Assembly: GCA_900696455.1 (NCBI GenBank)
Contig: CAADGB010000472.1
Coordinates: 1-33,781 of the forward strand
Direction: 5' to 3'
DNA from: an uncultured delta proteobacterium
GTDB taxonomy: Bacteria; Myxococcota_A; Polyangia; Haliangiales; Haliangiaceae
DNA: 33,781 nt
This document shows, in pieces, positions 12,149-20,583 of the stretch. Position numbers and translations under genes: made by a program. Position 1 is the first letter of the stretch. Each line of letters starts with the position of its first letter. The notes beneath the pieces are model-generated. The model saw only the letters and a list, made by a program, of their open reading frames with translations, did not search any database and was not told the DNA's origin.

Positions 12149-12835
12149 ATGCTGTCCCGGCTCGACGCGATCCGCCGCCGCGCCCGCGCCCACCCCGCCG
12201 CCGCCCGCGCGGTCGCGCTCCTGCGCCTGCTCATCGGCTTCGCCTTCCTGCCCGCCGGCGTGCGCAAGGTCCTCGGCCAGCCGTTCACCGACGCCGCCAA
12301 CCACGGCCCGTTCCACGACTTCCTGCCCGCCTTCCACGCCACCGGCGGCTTCTACCGCGCGGTCGGCGTCGTCCAGCTCGTGGCCGCGCTCCTGCTCATG
12401 ACCCAGCACCGGGCCGCCCTCGGCGCCGCCCTCGCCCTGCCGGTGATGAGCGCGATCCTCGCCTTCTGCTGGAGCACGGCGGTCTACCCGACCGCGATCG
12501 TCGTGACCCTCATGGTCGCCGGCCTGTGCGGCCTCCTGGTCTGGGAGCTGCCGGCGTGGCGCCCGCTGGTGGCGCCGGCCGCCGGCGCCGTGCCCGCGCC
12601 GCCCGATCCGCCCGAGGCCCTCGATCGCCCGGTGTGGGCGGCCGCGGGCCTCGCGGTCGCCGCGCTCTACGCCACCGCCTGCGCCCTCGAGGGCGGCGTC
12701 TACCGGCCGCGGGGCATGGACCTCGGCGCGCCCGGCTTCTGGCTGCTCGGCGCGATCGCGCTGGTGCCGCTCGTCGCCTACGCCGTCGCGCGCCGGCGGC
12801 GACCGCGCCGCGCCCTCACGCCATCCGCGTCGTGA
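12149..12835 (+). CDS. DoxX-like integral membrane protein
   Basis: This 228-aa hydrophobic protein has about six predicted membrane segments. The DoxX-type opening LLRLLIGFAFLPAGVRKVLGQPF is followed by ATGGFYRAVGVVQLVAALLL. A Pro-rich loop near residues 150-165 separates the four-helix DoxX-like part from two further helices (AAAGLAVAALYATACAL and FWLLGAIALVPLVAYAVA). DoxX-like proteins are small membrane subunits linked to quinone or thiosulfate oxidation and redox stress in some bacteria, but most are uncharacterised. The frame opens at 12059, but the ATG at 12149 fits both the start of membrane-protein character and the -10 box just upstream. Its last 20 bp overlap the end of the convergent DUF917 gene. 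Confidence 0.72.
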   Translation: MLSRLDAIRRRARAHPAAARAVALLRLLIGFAFLPAGVRKVLGQPFTDAANHGPFHDFLPAFHATGGFYRAVGVVQLVAALLLMTQHRAALGAALALPVMSAILAFCWSTAVYPTAIVVTLMVAGLCGLLVWELPAWRPLVAPAAGAVPAPPDPPEALDRPVWAAAGLAVAALYATACALEGGVYRPRGMDLGAPGFWLLGAIALVPLVAYAVARRRRPRRALTPSAS

Positions 12836-13934
12836 GCTCCTCGACCGGCACCCACGGCCCGCCGTAGCCCAGGCCCTGGAGGTCGAGCTGGAACTGGGCG
12901 ATGAAGTACGGCGTGCGCATGGCGGCCGGCGCCGGCACGCCGACCAGCGCCACGCGCGTCCCCACCGCGAGCTCGGCGTCGGCGTTGGAGAACGGCACGC
13001 CGGCCTCGGTCAGGTAGCAGAGCAGATCGGGCGCCAGGGCGAGGGGCGCGGGGCGGCGCGAGCTGTACGCGACGAGGTTCTCGTTCTGGCTGAAGACGCG
13101 GACGGTGCTGCCGTCGTCGCAGGCGAGCTCGACGGTGGTGTGGTCGAAGCCGCCCGCGGTCTCGGCCGCCACCGCCGCCACCGTGCCGCGGGCGAGCAGG
13201 AAGCCGCCGGTGTAGGCGAGCGCGGCCTCGACCTTGGCGTCGGGCGCGGCGGCGCGCAGGGCGGCGCCCAGCCCCCGGGCGTAGGTCGTGGCCTGGGGGA
13301 TCGAGGCCGCGCGCGCGGCGGCGCCGCTCATCGTCCACGCCGCCACGCCGGCCTCGTTGCCGAAGCCCTCGGCGCCGCCCACCACCGCGCGCAGGACGTT
13401 GTCGGCGACCGCCGCGCTCGACACCGTCACGCTCATGACGTCGGTGGGCGAGGCCAGCACCATGGGCGAGATCGCGAGGCCGGCCTCGGCGAAGGTGGTC
13501 TCGGCCAGGCTGGGCACCGCGCGCCGGGCGCCGGCGGCGTCGAGCACCGGCAGGGGCGTCGGCAGGCTGGCCGCCACCGCCAGCGGGATGAAGCTGTTGC
13601 CGCCGCCGAGCTCGACCGGGACCACGAACGAGAGCGCCGGCTCGCCCGCGCGCTGGGCCCGCGCCGACAGCTCGGCGAAGGCGCGGGTCGCCGGCGACCA
13701 GTCGAAGGTGCCGGAGGCGGCGTCGTCGGGTGAGCCGGCGAACGCGCTCATCGCGCCGCAGGCCCCGTCGTCGAGGTCGGCGGGCGCGACCAGCACCGGC
13801 AGCGTGCCGGCCGCGACCAGGCTGTCGATGATCATCTGGCCGACGACGCGGGGGCCGCCGCCGCCGGAGCCGAGGAAGGTGGCGCCGGCGAGGAGGTCCT
13901 CCAGCGCGCAGCGATCGAGCGGGGTGGTCTTCAT
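12816..13934 (-). CDS. DUF917 family protein
   Basis: This 372-aa cytoplasmic protein has the glycine-rich signature LGSGGGGPRVVG near residue 23 and the general pattern of DUF917 proteins (LGGGNSFIPLAVAA; ISPMVLASPTDVMSV; TPYFIAQFQLDLQGLGY). The family is often found beside hydantoinase/oxoprolinase-like genes, but its chemistry is not established. Here no hydantoinase is adjacent. Instead the ATG overlaps the stop of the 1171-aa kinase (ATGA at 13931-13934), so both proteins come from one mRNA. The 3' end overlaps the DoxX-like gene tail-to-tail by 20 bp. Confidence 0.78.
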   Translation of the reverse strand: MKTTPLDRCALEDLLAGATFLGSGGGGPRVVGQMIIDSLVAAGTLPVLVAPADLDDGACGAMSAFAGSPDDAASGTFDWSPATRAFAELSARAQRAGEPALSFVVPVELGGGNSFIPLAVAASLPTPLPVLDAAGARRAVPSLAETTFAEAGLAISPMVLASPTDVMSVTVSSAAVADNVLRAVVGGAEGFGNEAGVAAWTMSGAAARAASIPQATTYARGLGAALRAAAPDAKVEAALAYTGGFLLARGTVAAVAAETAGGFDHTTVELACDDGSTVRVFSQNENLVAYSSRRPAPLALAPDLLCYLTEAGVPFSNADAELAVGTRVALVGVPAPAAMRTPYFIAQFQLDLQGLGYGGPWVPVEELTTRMA

Positions 13935-16900
13935 GTCGGGCGTTCCTCCAGGCGCGCCAGGAGCGCGCGGGCGCGGCGCAGGTCGACGGTGTCGCCGCCG
14001 TCGCGCACGCGCTCGAAGGCGGGGACCAGCACGGCGCGGGCGCTCACCCGGTCGCCGGCGTCGAGGTCGAGCGCCGCCGTCGCCACCGCCACCCGCAGGA
14101 CGAGGGTGTCGGCGCCCAGGGCCTGGGCGTCGCGACGGGCGGCGGCCAGGGCGGCGCGGGCCGCGGCCGGCGCGCCCTGCGCCGACAGCGCCCGGCCCTC
14201 CAGGCACAGGAGGTCGGCGCGCAGCGGCCGCTCGTTGCGCGCCTCCGACCACGCCACGCCCTCGCGCGCGACCGCCAGCGCCTCGGCCGGCTCGGCGAAC
14301 AGGAGCAGGGCGTCGGCGAGGAGCCCGGTGATGAGGGTGTGGCCGGCGCCCTGCCCGATCGCCTGCCACTCCGCCCACACCGCCCGCATCTCGTCGAGGT
14401 AGCGGCGATCGCGCTCGCGGTGCGCCAGGGCCCAGGCCCGCAGGGTGCGGGCCAGGATCATGTAGGCCGGGAACGGCGCGCCCAGGCGGATGAGGGTCTC
14501 GCTGCCCTCGAGCGTGGCCTCGACGTCGCGGCGCAGCGCGGCCAGGAAGGTCCCGACCTGGATCGCGATGGCCTCGGTGAAGCCGTGGCCGAGCTCGCGG
14601 GCCAGCGCCACCGCCTCGTCGGCGCGCTGGCGCGCCAGCTCGGGCCGGCCGCTCGCCCACGCCCCCCACGCCCCGCCGGTCATGCAGGTGATGCGCGGGA
14701 CCTGGCCGAAGCGCTCGGCGTGGAGCGGCGCGCGCGCGTCGCTCCACAGCGCCAGCACCCGCTGCACGTTCTCCTCGCAGCCGGCCAGATCGCCGGCCCA
14801 GAACTGGGCGTTGGACAGGGCGAAGCGGCCCTCGAGCTCGAGGTCGACGTCGCCGGCGTCGCGCGCGATCTCGAGCGCGCGCTCGGCCAGGCGCAACGAC
14901 GACGTGATGTCGCCGCGGAACAGGTGGACCGCGGCCTGGCCGAACAGCACGGCGAAGGCCTGGGCGCCGCCGGCCACCCCCAGCGACTCGCACAGCGCCG
15001 CCGCCCGATCGTAGGCGGCGGCGGTCGCCGGCGAGCCGAAGCCGTCGAGGATGAGGGCGCAGGTGCCCCGGCCGAGCTGCAGCGCGAGCTCGGCGCGATC
15101 GCGCTCGGCGCCGGCGAGGCCGCGGTCGTCGAGGAGCGCGAGCGCCCGCTCGAACGCGATCCGGGCCCGCGGGTACGCGGCGCGGGTGAGCAGCGACTCG
15201 CCGGCGGCCGCCGCCCACGCCGCCTCGCGCGCCCGATCGCCGGCCTGCCCCCAGTGCCAGGCCAGCGCCACCGGATCGCGGCGCCGCGCGTCGAGCCAGC
15301 CGGCGACGCGGCGGTGGAGCTCGGCGCGCCGCGCCGGGGCGATGCCCTCGACCAGCACCTCGCGCACCCGGTCGTGGGTGAAGCGCCAGCCGCCGACGTC
15401 GGCGTCGACCACGCCGGCGTGCTCGGCCGCCCCCAGCATCGCCGCCAGCCCGGCGCCGGGGCCGAGCGCGGCCAGCATCTCGAGATCGAGCTCGCGGCCG
15501 GCGATCGCCGCCAGCTCGCACAGCGGCAGGACGTCGCCGGGCAGCCGGGCCAGGCGATCGCGCCGCGCCTGCTCGAGCTGGGCGACGGTCAGCGCCGGCG
15601 GCAGCCGCATCGTCGCGATCCGATCGAGGCCGCCGGCCTGGCTGGCCAGGAGCCGCAGGGCCTCGACCACGTACAGCGGCACGCCGCCGGTGCCGTGGTG
15701 GAGGAGCTCGACCAGGTCGGCCCGATCGCCGAGCGGCCCCAGCACCGCGGTCGCCAGCTCGGCCAGCTCGCGGCGCTCGAGCGGCGCGAGCGCCACCACC
15801 TCCACCCCCGGCCCGCGCACCGCGGCCGCGGCCTCGGTGCGGGCGGTGGCGACGACGAGGAGCGGCGCCTGCGCGGCGACCCGGGTCATGGCGCCGAGCA
15901 GGGCCAGGCTCTCCGGTCCCGCCCAGTGCAGGTCCTCGAGCAGGATGAGCGTCGGGCCGCGGGCGGCGCGCACCAGGGCCTCGACCGCGCCGAACAGCAT
16001 CACCTGCAGGGTCTGGGGATCCATGGGCGGCGGCGCCAGCGGCCCGGCGCCGATCAGCTCGCCGACGTCGGGCACGACCAGCGCCAGGAGCGGCCACGGC
16101 ACCGCGGCGCCGGGCGCGGCCTCGAGCGCGAGCAGGCGCACCGGCTCCTGCCACGCCTGGTAGGCGCCGCCGCCGGCCGCGACCTCGCCGCCGACCATCA
16201 CCGCGAAGCCGGTGACCAGGGCGTGGGTGCGCAGGTCGTCGATCAGGCGCGACTTGCCGACGCCGCTGTCGCCGGTGACCGCCACCACGCCGCCGTGGCC
16301 GCGGCGGGCGCGGGCCAGGGCCTCGCGGAGCTGGGCGCGCTCGCGGGTGCGGCCGACCAGCCGCGCCGCGGCGACCAGGCTGCGCTGGGCGTCCGCGTCC
16401 TCGCCCTCGCCGAGCACGCCGGTGCGGGCGAGCAGGCGCAGGGCCTGGGCCGCGCTCGACGGCCGGCGTTCGGGAGCGTGGGCGAGCAGGCGCTCGACGG
16501 TGTCGACGAGGGCCGCGCTCGCCGCCGCCGGCAGCGACGGATCGTGCAGGGTCAAGGTCGGCGGCAGGCCGCTGGCGCGCAGGAGATCTTCCTCGCTGCG
16601 CCCGAACGGGTGGTGGCCGGCCAGGAGCTCGTAGGCGACGATGCCGGCGGCGTAGAGATCGGCGGCGACCGTGTGCGGCTCGCCGCGCATGACCTCGGGC
16701 GCGATGTAGCCGAGGGTCCCGGCCGGGCGGTGATGCTCGCCGCTCTCCAGCGCCAGGCCGAAGTCGAGCACGCGCACGCGGCCGTCGGCGACCAGCACGT
16801 TGGATGGCTTGAGGTCGCGGTGGCGGATGCCGCGCCGGTGCAGGTAGTCGAGCGCCTGCAGCATCTGGGCGATGAAGGCGACCCGCGCCGCCAGCGGCAG

Positions 16901-17446
16901 GCCGCGGGCGGCGGTGGTGATCGGGCGCGCGTCCTCCAGCAGCTCGAGCACGAGGAACGGCCGCCGCTCGTCGTCGAAGCCGTAGTCGAGGACGCTGATG
17001 ATCGACGGGTGGCGGAGCGAGGCCAGGATGCGGAACTCGGTGGCGATGGCCAGCCGCATCGCCAGCGCGCTGTCGCCGTCGGGCCGCGGCGACGGCGACG
17101 GCCGCTCCTGCCGCGTCGGCGCCTCGTCGCCGCGCTCGGCGACCGCGGCCCGAGCGGCGGGCGTCGCCGCCAGCGTGTGCCCGGCCGTGTCGAAGGCCGG
17201 ATCCGTCACCGCCGTCCCGACCTCGCCGCCGGGCGCGCCGCCGATCTCGCCGCCGATCTCGCCGCGGGGCGGCGCCACCGCCGGCAGCGTGACGCCGGGC
17301 CGCGACCGCACGGCCAGCCGCTTCACCGCCACCTCCGCGCCCGTCAGCCGGTCCACCGCCCGGTACACGGTCCCCATGCCGCCCTCCCCGAGCATCCCGG
17401 TGAGCGCATATCGACCCGCCCCGACCTGATCCGTCGATTCTGCCAT
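13931..17446 (-). CDS. Serine/threonine protein kinase with AAA-type ATPase and helical-repeat region
   Basis: This 1171-aa protein begins with an STK domain: glycine loop GEGGMGTVY (20-28), Lys42, alphaC Glu137, HRDLKPSN (Asp211), DFG (Asp228), APE (249-251). All catalytic residues are present. An ATPase domain follows, with P-loop GDSGVGKS (392-399) and a Walker-B-like LILLEDLHWAG, then winged-helix-like and long Ala/Leu/Arg-rich TPR-like repeats to the end. This is the PknK/MalT-like architecture common in myxobacteria, usually signalling hubs that bind partners through the repeats. There is no transmembrane segment. An unusual low-complexity insertion of about 85 residues splits Lys42 from alphaC. 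It is transcribed from a near-consensus promoter just upstream and is coupled to the DUF917 gene downstream. Target unknown. Confidence 0.9.
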   Translation of the reverse strand: MAESTDQVGAGRYALTGMLGEGGMGTVYRAVDRLTGAEVAVKRLAVRSRPGVTLPAVAPPRGEIGGEIGGAPGGEVGTAVTDPAFDTAGHTLAATPAARAAVAERGDEAPTRQERPSPSPRPDGDSALAMRLAIATEFRILASLRHPSIISVLDYGFDDERRPFLVLELLEDARPITTAARGLPLAARVAFIAQMLQALDYLHRRGIRHRDLKPSNVLVADGRVRVLDFGLALESGEHHRPAGTLGYIAPEVMRGEPHTVAADLYAAGIVAYELLAGHHPFGRSEEDLLRASGLPPTLTLHDPSLPAAASAALVDTVERLLAHAPERRPSSAAQALRLLARTGVLGEGEDADAQRSLVAAARLVGRTRERAQLREALARARRGHGGVVAVTGDSGVGKSRLIDDLRTHALVTGFAVMVGGEVAAGGGAYQAWQEPVRLLALEAAPGAAVPWPLLALVVPDVGELIGAGPLAPPPMDPQTLQVMLFGAVEALVRAARGPTLILLEDLHWAGPESLALLGAMTRVAAQAPLLVVATARTEAAAAVRGPGVEVVALAPLERRELAELATAVLGPLGDRADLVELLHHGTGGVPLYVVEALRLLASQAGGLDRIATMRLPPALTVAQLEQARRDRLARLPGDVLPLCELAAIAGRELDLEMLAALGPGAGLAAMLGAAEHAGVVDADVGGWRFTHDRVREVLVEGIAPARRAELHRRVAGWLDARRRDPVALAWHWGQAGDRAREAAWAAAAGESLLTRAAYPRARIAFERALALLDDRGLAGAERDRAELALQLGRGTCALILDGFGSPATAAAYDRAAALCESLGVAGGAQAFAVLFGQAAVHLFRGDITSSLRLAERALEIARDAGDVDLELEGRFALSNAQFWAGDLAGCEENVQRVLALWSDARAPLHAERFGQVPRITCMTGGAWGAWASGRPELARQRADEAVALARELGHGFTEAIAIQVGTFLAALRRDVEATLEGSETLIRLGAPFPAYMILARTLRAWALAHRERDRRYLDEMRAVWAEWQAIGQGAGHTLITGLLADALLLFAEPAEALAVAREGVAWSEARNERPLRADLLCLEGRALSAQGAPAAARAALAAARRDAQALGADTLVLRVAVATAALDLDAGDRVSARAVLVPAFERVRDGGDTVDLRRARALLARLEERPT

Positions 17447-17460
17447 CCCCGGTGACCTCG

Positions 17461-17489
17461 ACCGTAGGCCGGGCCCGCCGGGGTGTCAA
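17461..17489 (-). promoter_or_regulatory. Near-consensus sigma-70-type promoter of the kinase gene
   Basis: On the minus strand, TTGACA (17489-17484), a 17-nt spacer and TACGGT (17466-17461) stand 14 nt before the ATG at 17446. The -35 is a perfect match and the spacing is ideal, making this the best promoter in the window. The leader would be only about 8 nt. Confidence 0.7.
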
Positions 17490-17544
17490 ACCGTCCCATC
17501 GCCTCGATCCCACCTCGGGCGCGGGCTCGGGGTGGGGCTCGGGC

Positions 17545-18186
17545 TCAGCGCGCCAGCACGCCGACCAGCGCCAGGTCGATCAGCTCGCGGGTCACGTCCG
17601 CGATCGGCTGATCCAGCGGCTGGTCCACCGGCCGGGTCACGCAGTGCTCCACGATCCCCCGCACCAGCCCGAGCAGCGCCGCCGCCGTCCGCTCGGGGTG
17701 ACAGCGGCGGATGAGGCCGATCTGCATCCCGGTCTCCAGCGACAGCGCGATCACCTGCCGGACCTCGGCGTAGAAGCCGGCCAGCCGCGCCGCCGCCTCG
17801 GCGTCCGGCGTCGAGCTCGACGACAAGAGCACCGCCGCCAGCGGCCGGTCGGCGACCACGAACGCCAGGAGCCCCGACAGGCTGTCCTCGAGCTGATCCT
17901 TGGGCGAGCGCGCCCCCGGCCCGGTGTCGATGCGCACGATGCGGTGCCGCAGCTCCGTCATCGCCTCGTCGAGCAGGGCCCCGAAGACCGCCTCCTTGCT
18001 CTCGAAGTAGAGGTAGAAGGTGCCGCGGGCGATCGCCGCCCGCTCGATGATCGCGTGGATCGACGCCCCGTGGTAGCCGGCCTCGGCGAAGACCTGCTTG
18101 GCGGCGTCGAGGATCTGGCGGCGGCGCTCGGCGCGGGCGCCGAGCGCGCGGACGTCCTCGGCCGGCACGCTGGAGCGACCGGCCAC
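17545..18186 (-). CDS. TetR-family transcriptional regulator
   Basis: This 213-aa protein has an N-terminal TetR helix-turn-helix (RRRQILDAAKQVFAEAGYHG, then SIHAIIERAAIARGTFYLYF, residues ~22-62) with the typical FYLYFESKEAVF recognition end. The all-helical C-terminal ligand domain is not assignable. The start is GTG at 18186, one nucleotide after the stop of the PLD-like gene, so the two are coupled. It may autoregulate this operon; short direct repeats lie upstream of the operon promoter. Whether it also binds the twin palindromes at 6024-6061, about 12 kb away, cannot be judged here. Confidence 0.85.
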   Translation of the reverse strand: MAGRSSVPAEDVRALGARAERRRQILDAAKQVFAEAGYHGASIHAIIERAAIARGTFYLYFESKEAVFGALLDEAMTELRHRIVRIDTGPGARSPKDQLEDSLSGLLAFVVADRPLAAVLLSSSSTPDAEAAARLAGFYAEVRQVIALSLETGMQIGLIRRCHPERTAAALLGLVRGIVEHCVTRPVDQPLDQPIADVTRELIDLALVGVLAR

Positions 18187-18187
18187 G

Positions 18188-19450
18188 CTAGCCGCCCTTC
18201 CGCGACTGGTAGGCCATGATCGCGGTCTCGAGGCCGCTGGCCAGCCGCTTGTAGCGGACCCGATCGTCGACCACCTCGCCCTCGGCGGCGTGGCGCGCGA
18301 TCTCGTGCTCGACCGCCTGGGCGAAGCCGGCGTGGTCGGCGTACAGGTTGATCTCGTCGTAGACGCCGTGGGAGATGCGCGTGAAGTTGGCCGAGCCGAT
18401 GTCGACGACGCGGTGGTCGATCACGACCACCTTGGAGTGGACCATGCGCGGCAGGTGGACGATGCGCAGGTGCTCGGGGGCCCCGGTCAGGCGGCGCAGC
18501 GTGTCGCAGGTGGCGCGGTTGACGTTGCCCAGCACGTCGGCGCGGGCCGCGGTGACCAGCGTGACCTCGACCCCGCGGCCGACGGCGCGGGCCAGGGCCT
18601 GGGTGAAGCGGCGGTCGCCGAGGTAGGCCATCTCGATCGTCAGCGACGTGCGCGCGCTGTCGAGGAGCGCCAGGCGGTGGGTGAGCATCGGGCAGGTGCG
18701 CGGGCGGTGGGCCTCGCGGCTGTGGACGAGGAAGTCGATGCCGCGCGACGGATCGAACTCGTCGTCGCCGGCCATGCGCTGGCGCAGGCGAGCGACGTGC
18801 TGGGCGCCGTCGAGCTCGACCATGAGATCGACCCAGTCGTGGAGGTGGTTGTCGCCGATGCCCATCGAGCCCAGGCACATCCACTCGTCGTCGACGATGT
18901 AGACCTTGGAGTGATCGAAGCGCTTGCGGTGGTGCTCGACCGTGATGTTGGGGTGCTCGAGGATCGCGGCGGCCAGCGGGTTGGGGCGCTGCTTGAACGA
19001 GCCCTTCTTGCGGAAGACCGCGCCCAGCACCCAGGCCTGCATGCCGCGCACCGGATCGACGCGCTTGTGGAAGAAGCTCTGCTTGTTGCCGCCGGCGTAC
19101 TCGTAGACCGCGGCGATCCGGTCCTTGTGGATCGTCACCCGGGCGCCGCGCTCGGCGGCGGCCAGCACCGCCTCGCCGAAGACGTTGCCGGCGGCGTCGT
19201 CGCGCCACAGGAAGGCGCGGATGTCGACCGAGCGGGTGGCGCCGGCGATGCGCTCGACGATCCGGCGGAAGGCCACGTCGCCGGTGCCGACCACCCGCGG
19301 GGTGTCGACCGCCGCCGCCGGCTGGGACGCGGCGAGGAGATCGAGGTCGACGCCCAGGCCCGGAGGGAGCTGACCGCGCGCCGCCTTGCGCCCGAACAGG
19401 CGCGGCCGCGTCGAGGCGGCGCGAGGCGCGGGCTTGGCACGACGGGCCAT
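18188..19450 (-). CDS. Phospholipase D / cardiolipin synthase-like protein
   Basis: This 420-aa protein has two complete HxKxxxxD motifs: HSKVYIVD with His180 and HSKVVVID with His338, the latter followed by GSANFT. The two-motif layout fits cardiolipin synthases and related phosphatidyltransferases, which form one active site from both halves. The N-terminal ~50 residues are basic and Ala-rich. Unlike classical Cls there is no clear pair of N-terminal membrane helices, so it is closer to ClsB-like or a soluble PLD nuclease/transferase. A longer frame exists, but the ATG at 19450 follows a good promoter at 19463-19491. It is co-transcribed with the TetR gene downstream. Confidence 0.82.
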   Translation of the reverse strand: MARRAKPAPRAASTRPRLFGRKAARGQLPPGLGVDLDLLAASQPAAAVDTPRVVGTGDVAFRRIVERIAGATRSVDIRAFLWRDDAAGNVFGEAVLAAAERGARVTIHKDRIAAVYEYAGGNKQSFFHKRVDPVRGMQAWVLGAVFRKKGSFKQRPNPLAAAILEHPNITVEHHRKRFDHSKVYIVDDEWMCLGSMGIGDNHLHDWVDLMVELDGAQHVARLRQRMAGDDEFDPSRGIDFLVHSREAHRPRTCPMLTHRLALLDSARTSLTIEMAYLGDRRFTQALARAVGRGVEVTLVTAARADVLGNVNRATCDTLRRLTGAPEHLRIVHLPRMVHSKVVVIDHRVVDIGSANFTRISHGVYDEINLYADHAGFAQAVEHEIARHAAEGEVVDDRVRYKRLASGLETAIMAYQSRKGG

Positions 19451-19462
19451 GATCGGCCCACC

Positions 19463-19491
19463 GTCGTACCCCAGCCGCGCCGGCCGCGCAA
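19463..19491 (-). promoter_or_regulatory. Promoter of the PLD-TetR operon
   Basis: On the minus strand, TTGCGC (19491-19486) and TACGAC (19468-19463) are separated by exactly 17 nt. The ATG at 19450 lies 12 nt beyond. The spacing and short leader resemble the kinase promoter. It supports the shorter start for the PLD-like protein. Confidence 0.5.
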
Positions 19492-19529
19492 CGGAATCAG
19501 GTCGGCGCCGCGCGCCGGGCCACCGCAAC

Positions 19530-19552
19530 GGCGTCACGGCGTCAGGGCGTCA
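19530..19552. repeat. Three 7-bp direct repeats with 8-bp period
   Basis: GGCGTCA occurs at 19530, 19538 and 19546, each separated by one base. The last copy contains the stop codon of the upstream minus-strand gene, and the array ends 39 bp before the -35 box of the PLD-TetR promoter. It may be an activator or regulator site, or chance. Confidence 0.6.
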
Positions 19553-20371
19553 CAGGCGGCCCGACAGCCCGACGAACGGCCACGGCATGATCTCGGGGCC
19601 GTCGTCGTAGCAACCCGAGCAGCTCTGCGCGCCGCCGAGCTGGCCGCCGAAGCCGACGCCGGCGTCGAGCGCGAGCTTGCCCAGGCCCCAGCGACCGCCG
19701 ACGTAGCCGGCGACGACGCTGTCGTGCTCGTCGTCGGTGACGTGGAGCTCGCCGACCAGCTTCGTGCCCCGGCCCATCGACCACGACACCCCGCCGAACA
19801 CCGGGGCCTCGTCCTCGCCGGCGATCGCCAGCGCGGTGAGGTGGAGCGAGACCAGGGTGTTGCAGGCGTCGCCGTCGGCGCACAGGCTGGCCACCAGCGA
19901 CGGCACGAAGAGGGTCTCGTCGTCGTCGGGCGGCGCGAAGATGTCGAGGCTCGCCGCCAGGGCGGCGCGGCGGCTGCGCAGGAGCTGGACCTTGCCGTTC
20001 ACCGCCAGCACCCTGCCCTCCTCGGCGATGCCGATGCCGCCGACGCCGAGCTCGAAGCGGCCGAACGACGCGCTGACCTGCCCCAGCGCCACCGGCGCGA
20101 TCGGGGCCCGGAGCTGGAAGGTCACCGCGCCGCTGGGCGCGATCAGCGCGCTGCGGGCGAGGTAGGCGCGGTCGGCGCCGACGTCCTCGACCTGCCGCTT
20201 CTCGATCCCGACCAGCGGCGGCGCCGCGTCGGCGGCCGCGGCCGGGGGCGGCGGCACCGCGTAGGCCGGCACCGCCGGCACCGGCTCGGCGCCTGGCGCG
20301 AGGCCGGGCTGGGCGGCAGCGAGGGCGGGGGCGAGGACGAGGGCGGCGGCGGCGGCGGGCAGCGTGCGCAT
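19550..20371 (-). CDS. Exported protein of unknown function, possibly beta-rich outer-membrane
   Basis: This 273-aa protein has a signal peptide (MRTLPAAAAALVLAPALAAAQPG, cleavage near AAAQ) and then a Pro/Ala linker. The body alternates hydrophobic and polar residues (VTFQLRAPIAPVALGQVSASFGRFELGVGG; GYVGGRWGLGKLALDAGVGFGG), as in beta-barrel or beta-sandwich envelope proteins. It contains a close cysteine pair (CSGC) near the end and a last cysteine pair in LCADGDAC. The C-terminus WPFVGLSGRL lacks the usual final Phe of barrel proteins. Longer frames reach to 20557, but the ATG at 20371 gives the signal peptide. No family is recognised. It is divergent from the ABC importer operon. Confidence 0.6.
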   Translation of the reverse strand: MRTLPAAAAALVLAPALAAAQPGLAPGAEPVPAVPAYAVPPPPAAAADAAPPLVGIEKRQVEDVGADRAYLARSALIAPSGAVTFQLRAPIAPVALGQVSASFGRFELGVGGIGIAEEGRVLAVNGKVQLLRSRRAALAASLDIFAPPDDDETLFVPSLVASLCADGDACNTLVSLHLTALAIAGEDEAPVFGGVSWSMGRGTKLVGELHVTDDEHDSVVAGYVGGRWGLGKLALDAGVGFGGQLGGAQSCSGCYDDGPEIMPWPFVGLSGRL

Positions 20372-20583
20372 GACCTGCGCATCAGCAACGGCCGTGCCGG
20401 CGTCCCGAGAGACCGACGAGCGGCGCAACCACCTGGAACCATGACGCCACCCGGCCCCGATCCCACGGAAATCTGTCGCGGACCGGTGCGGGCCTCCACC
20501 ACCCTCCCGCGCCGCGACCGCGACGCGGCTGCCGCGGCCCCGACCGGTGCCCGCCATGTTTCTGGCGCGAACGCCGCTCGCCG

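Noticed and set aside
10150-12342. One 730-codon minus-strand gene joining the SPFH lipoprotein to upstream sequence
   Set aside because: The N-terminal half is an out-of-frame read of the first SPFH gene; the signal peptide at 11166 marks the true start.
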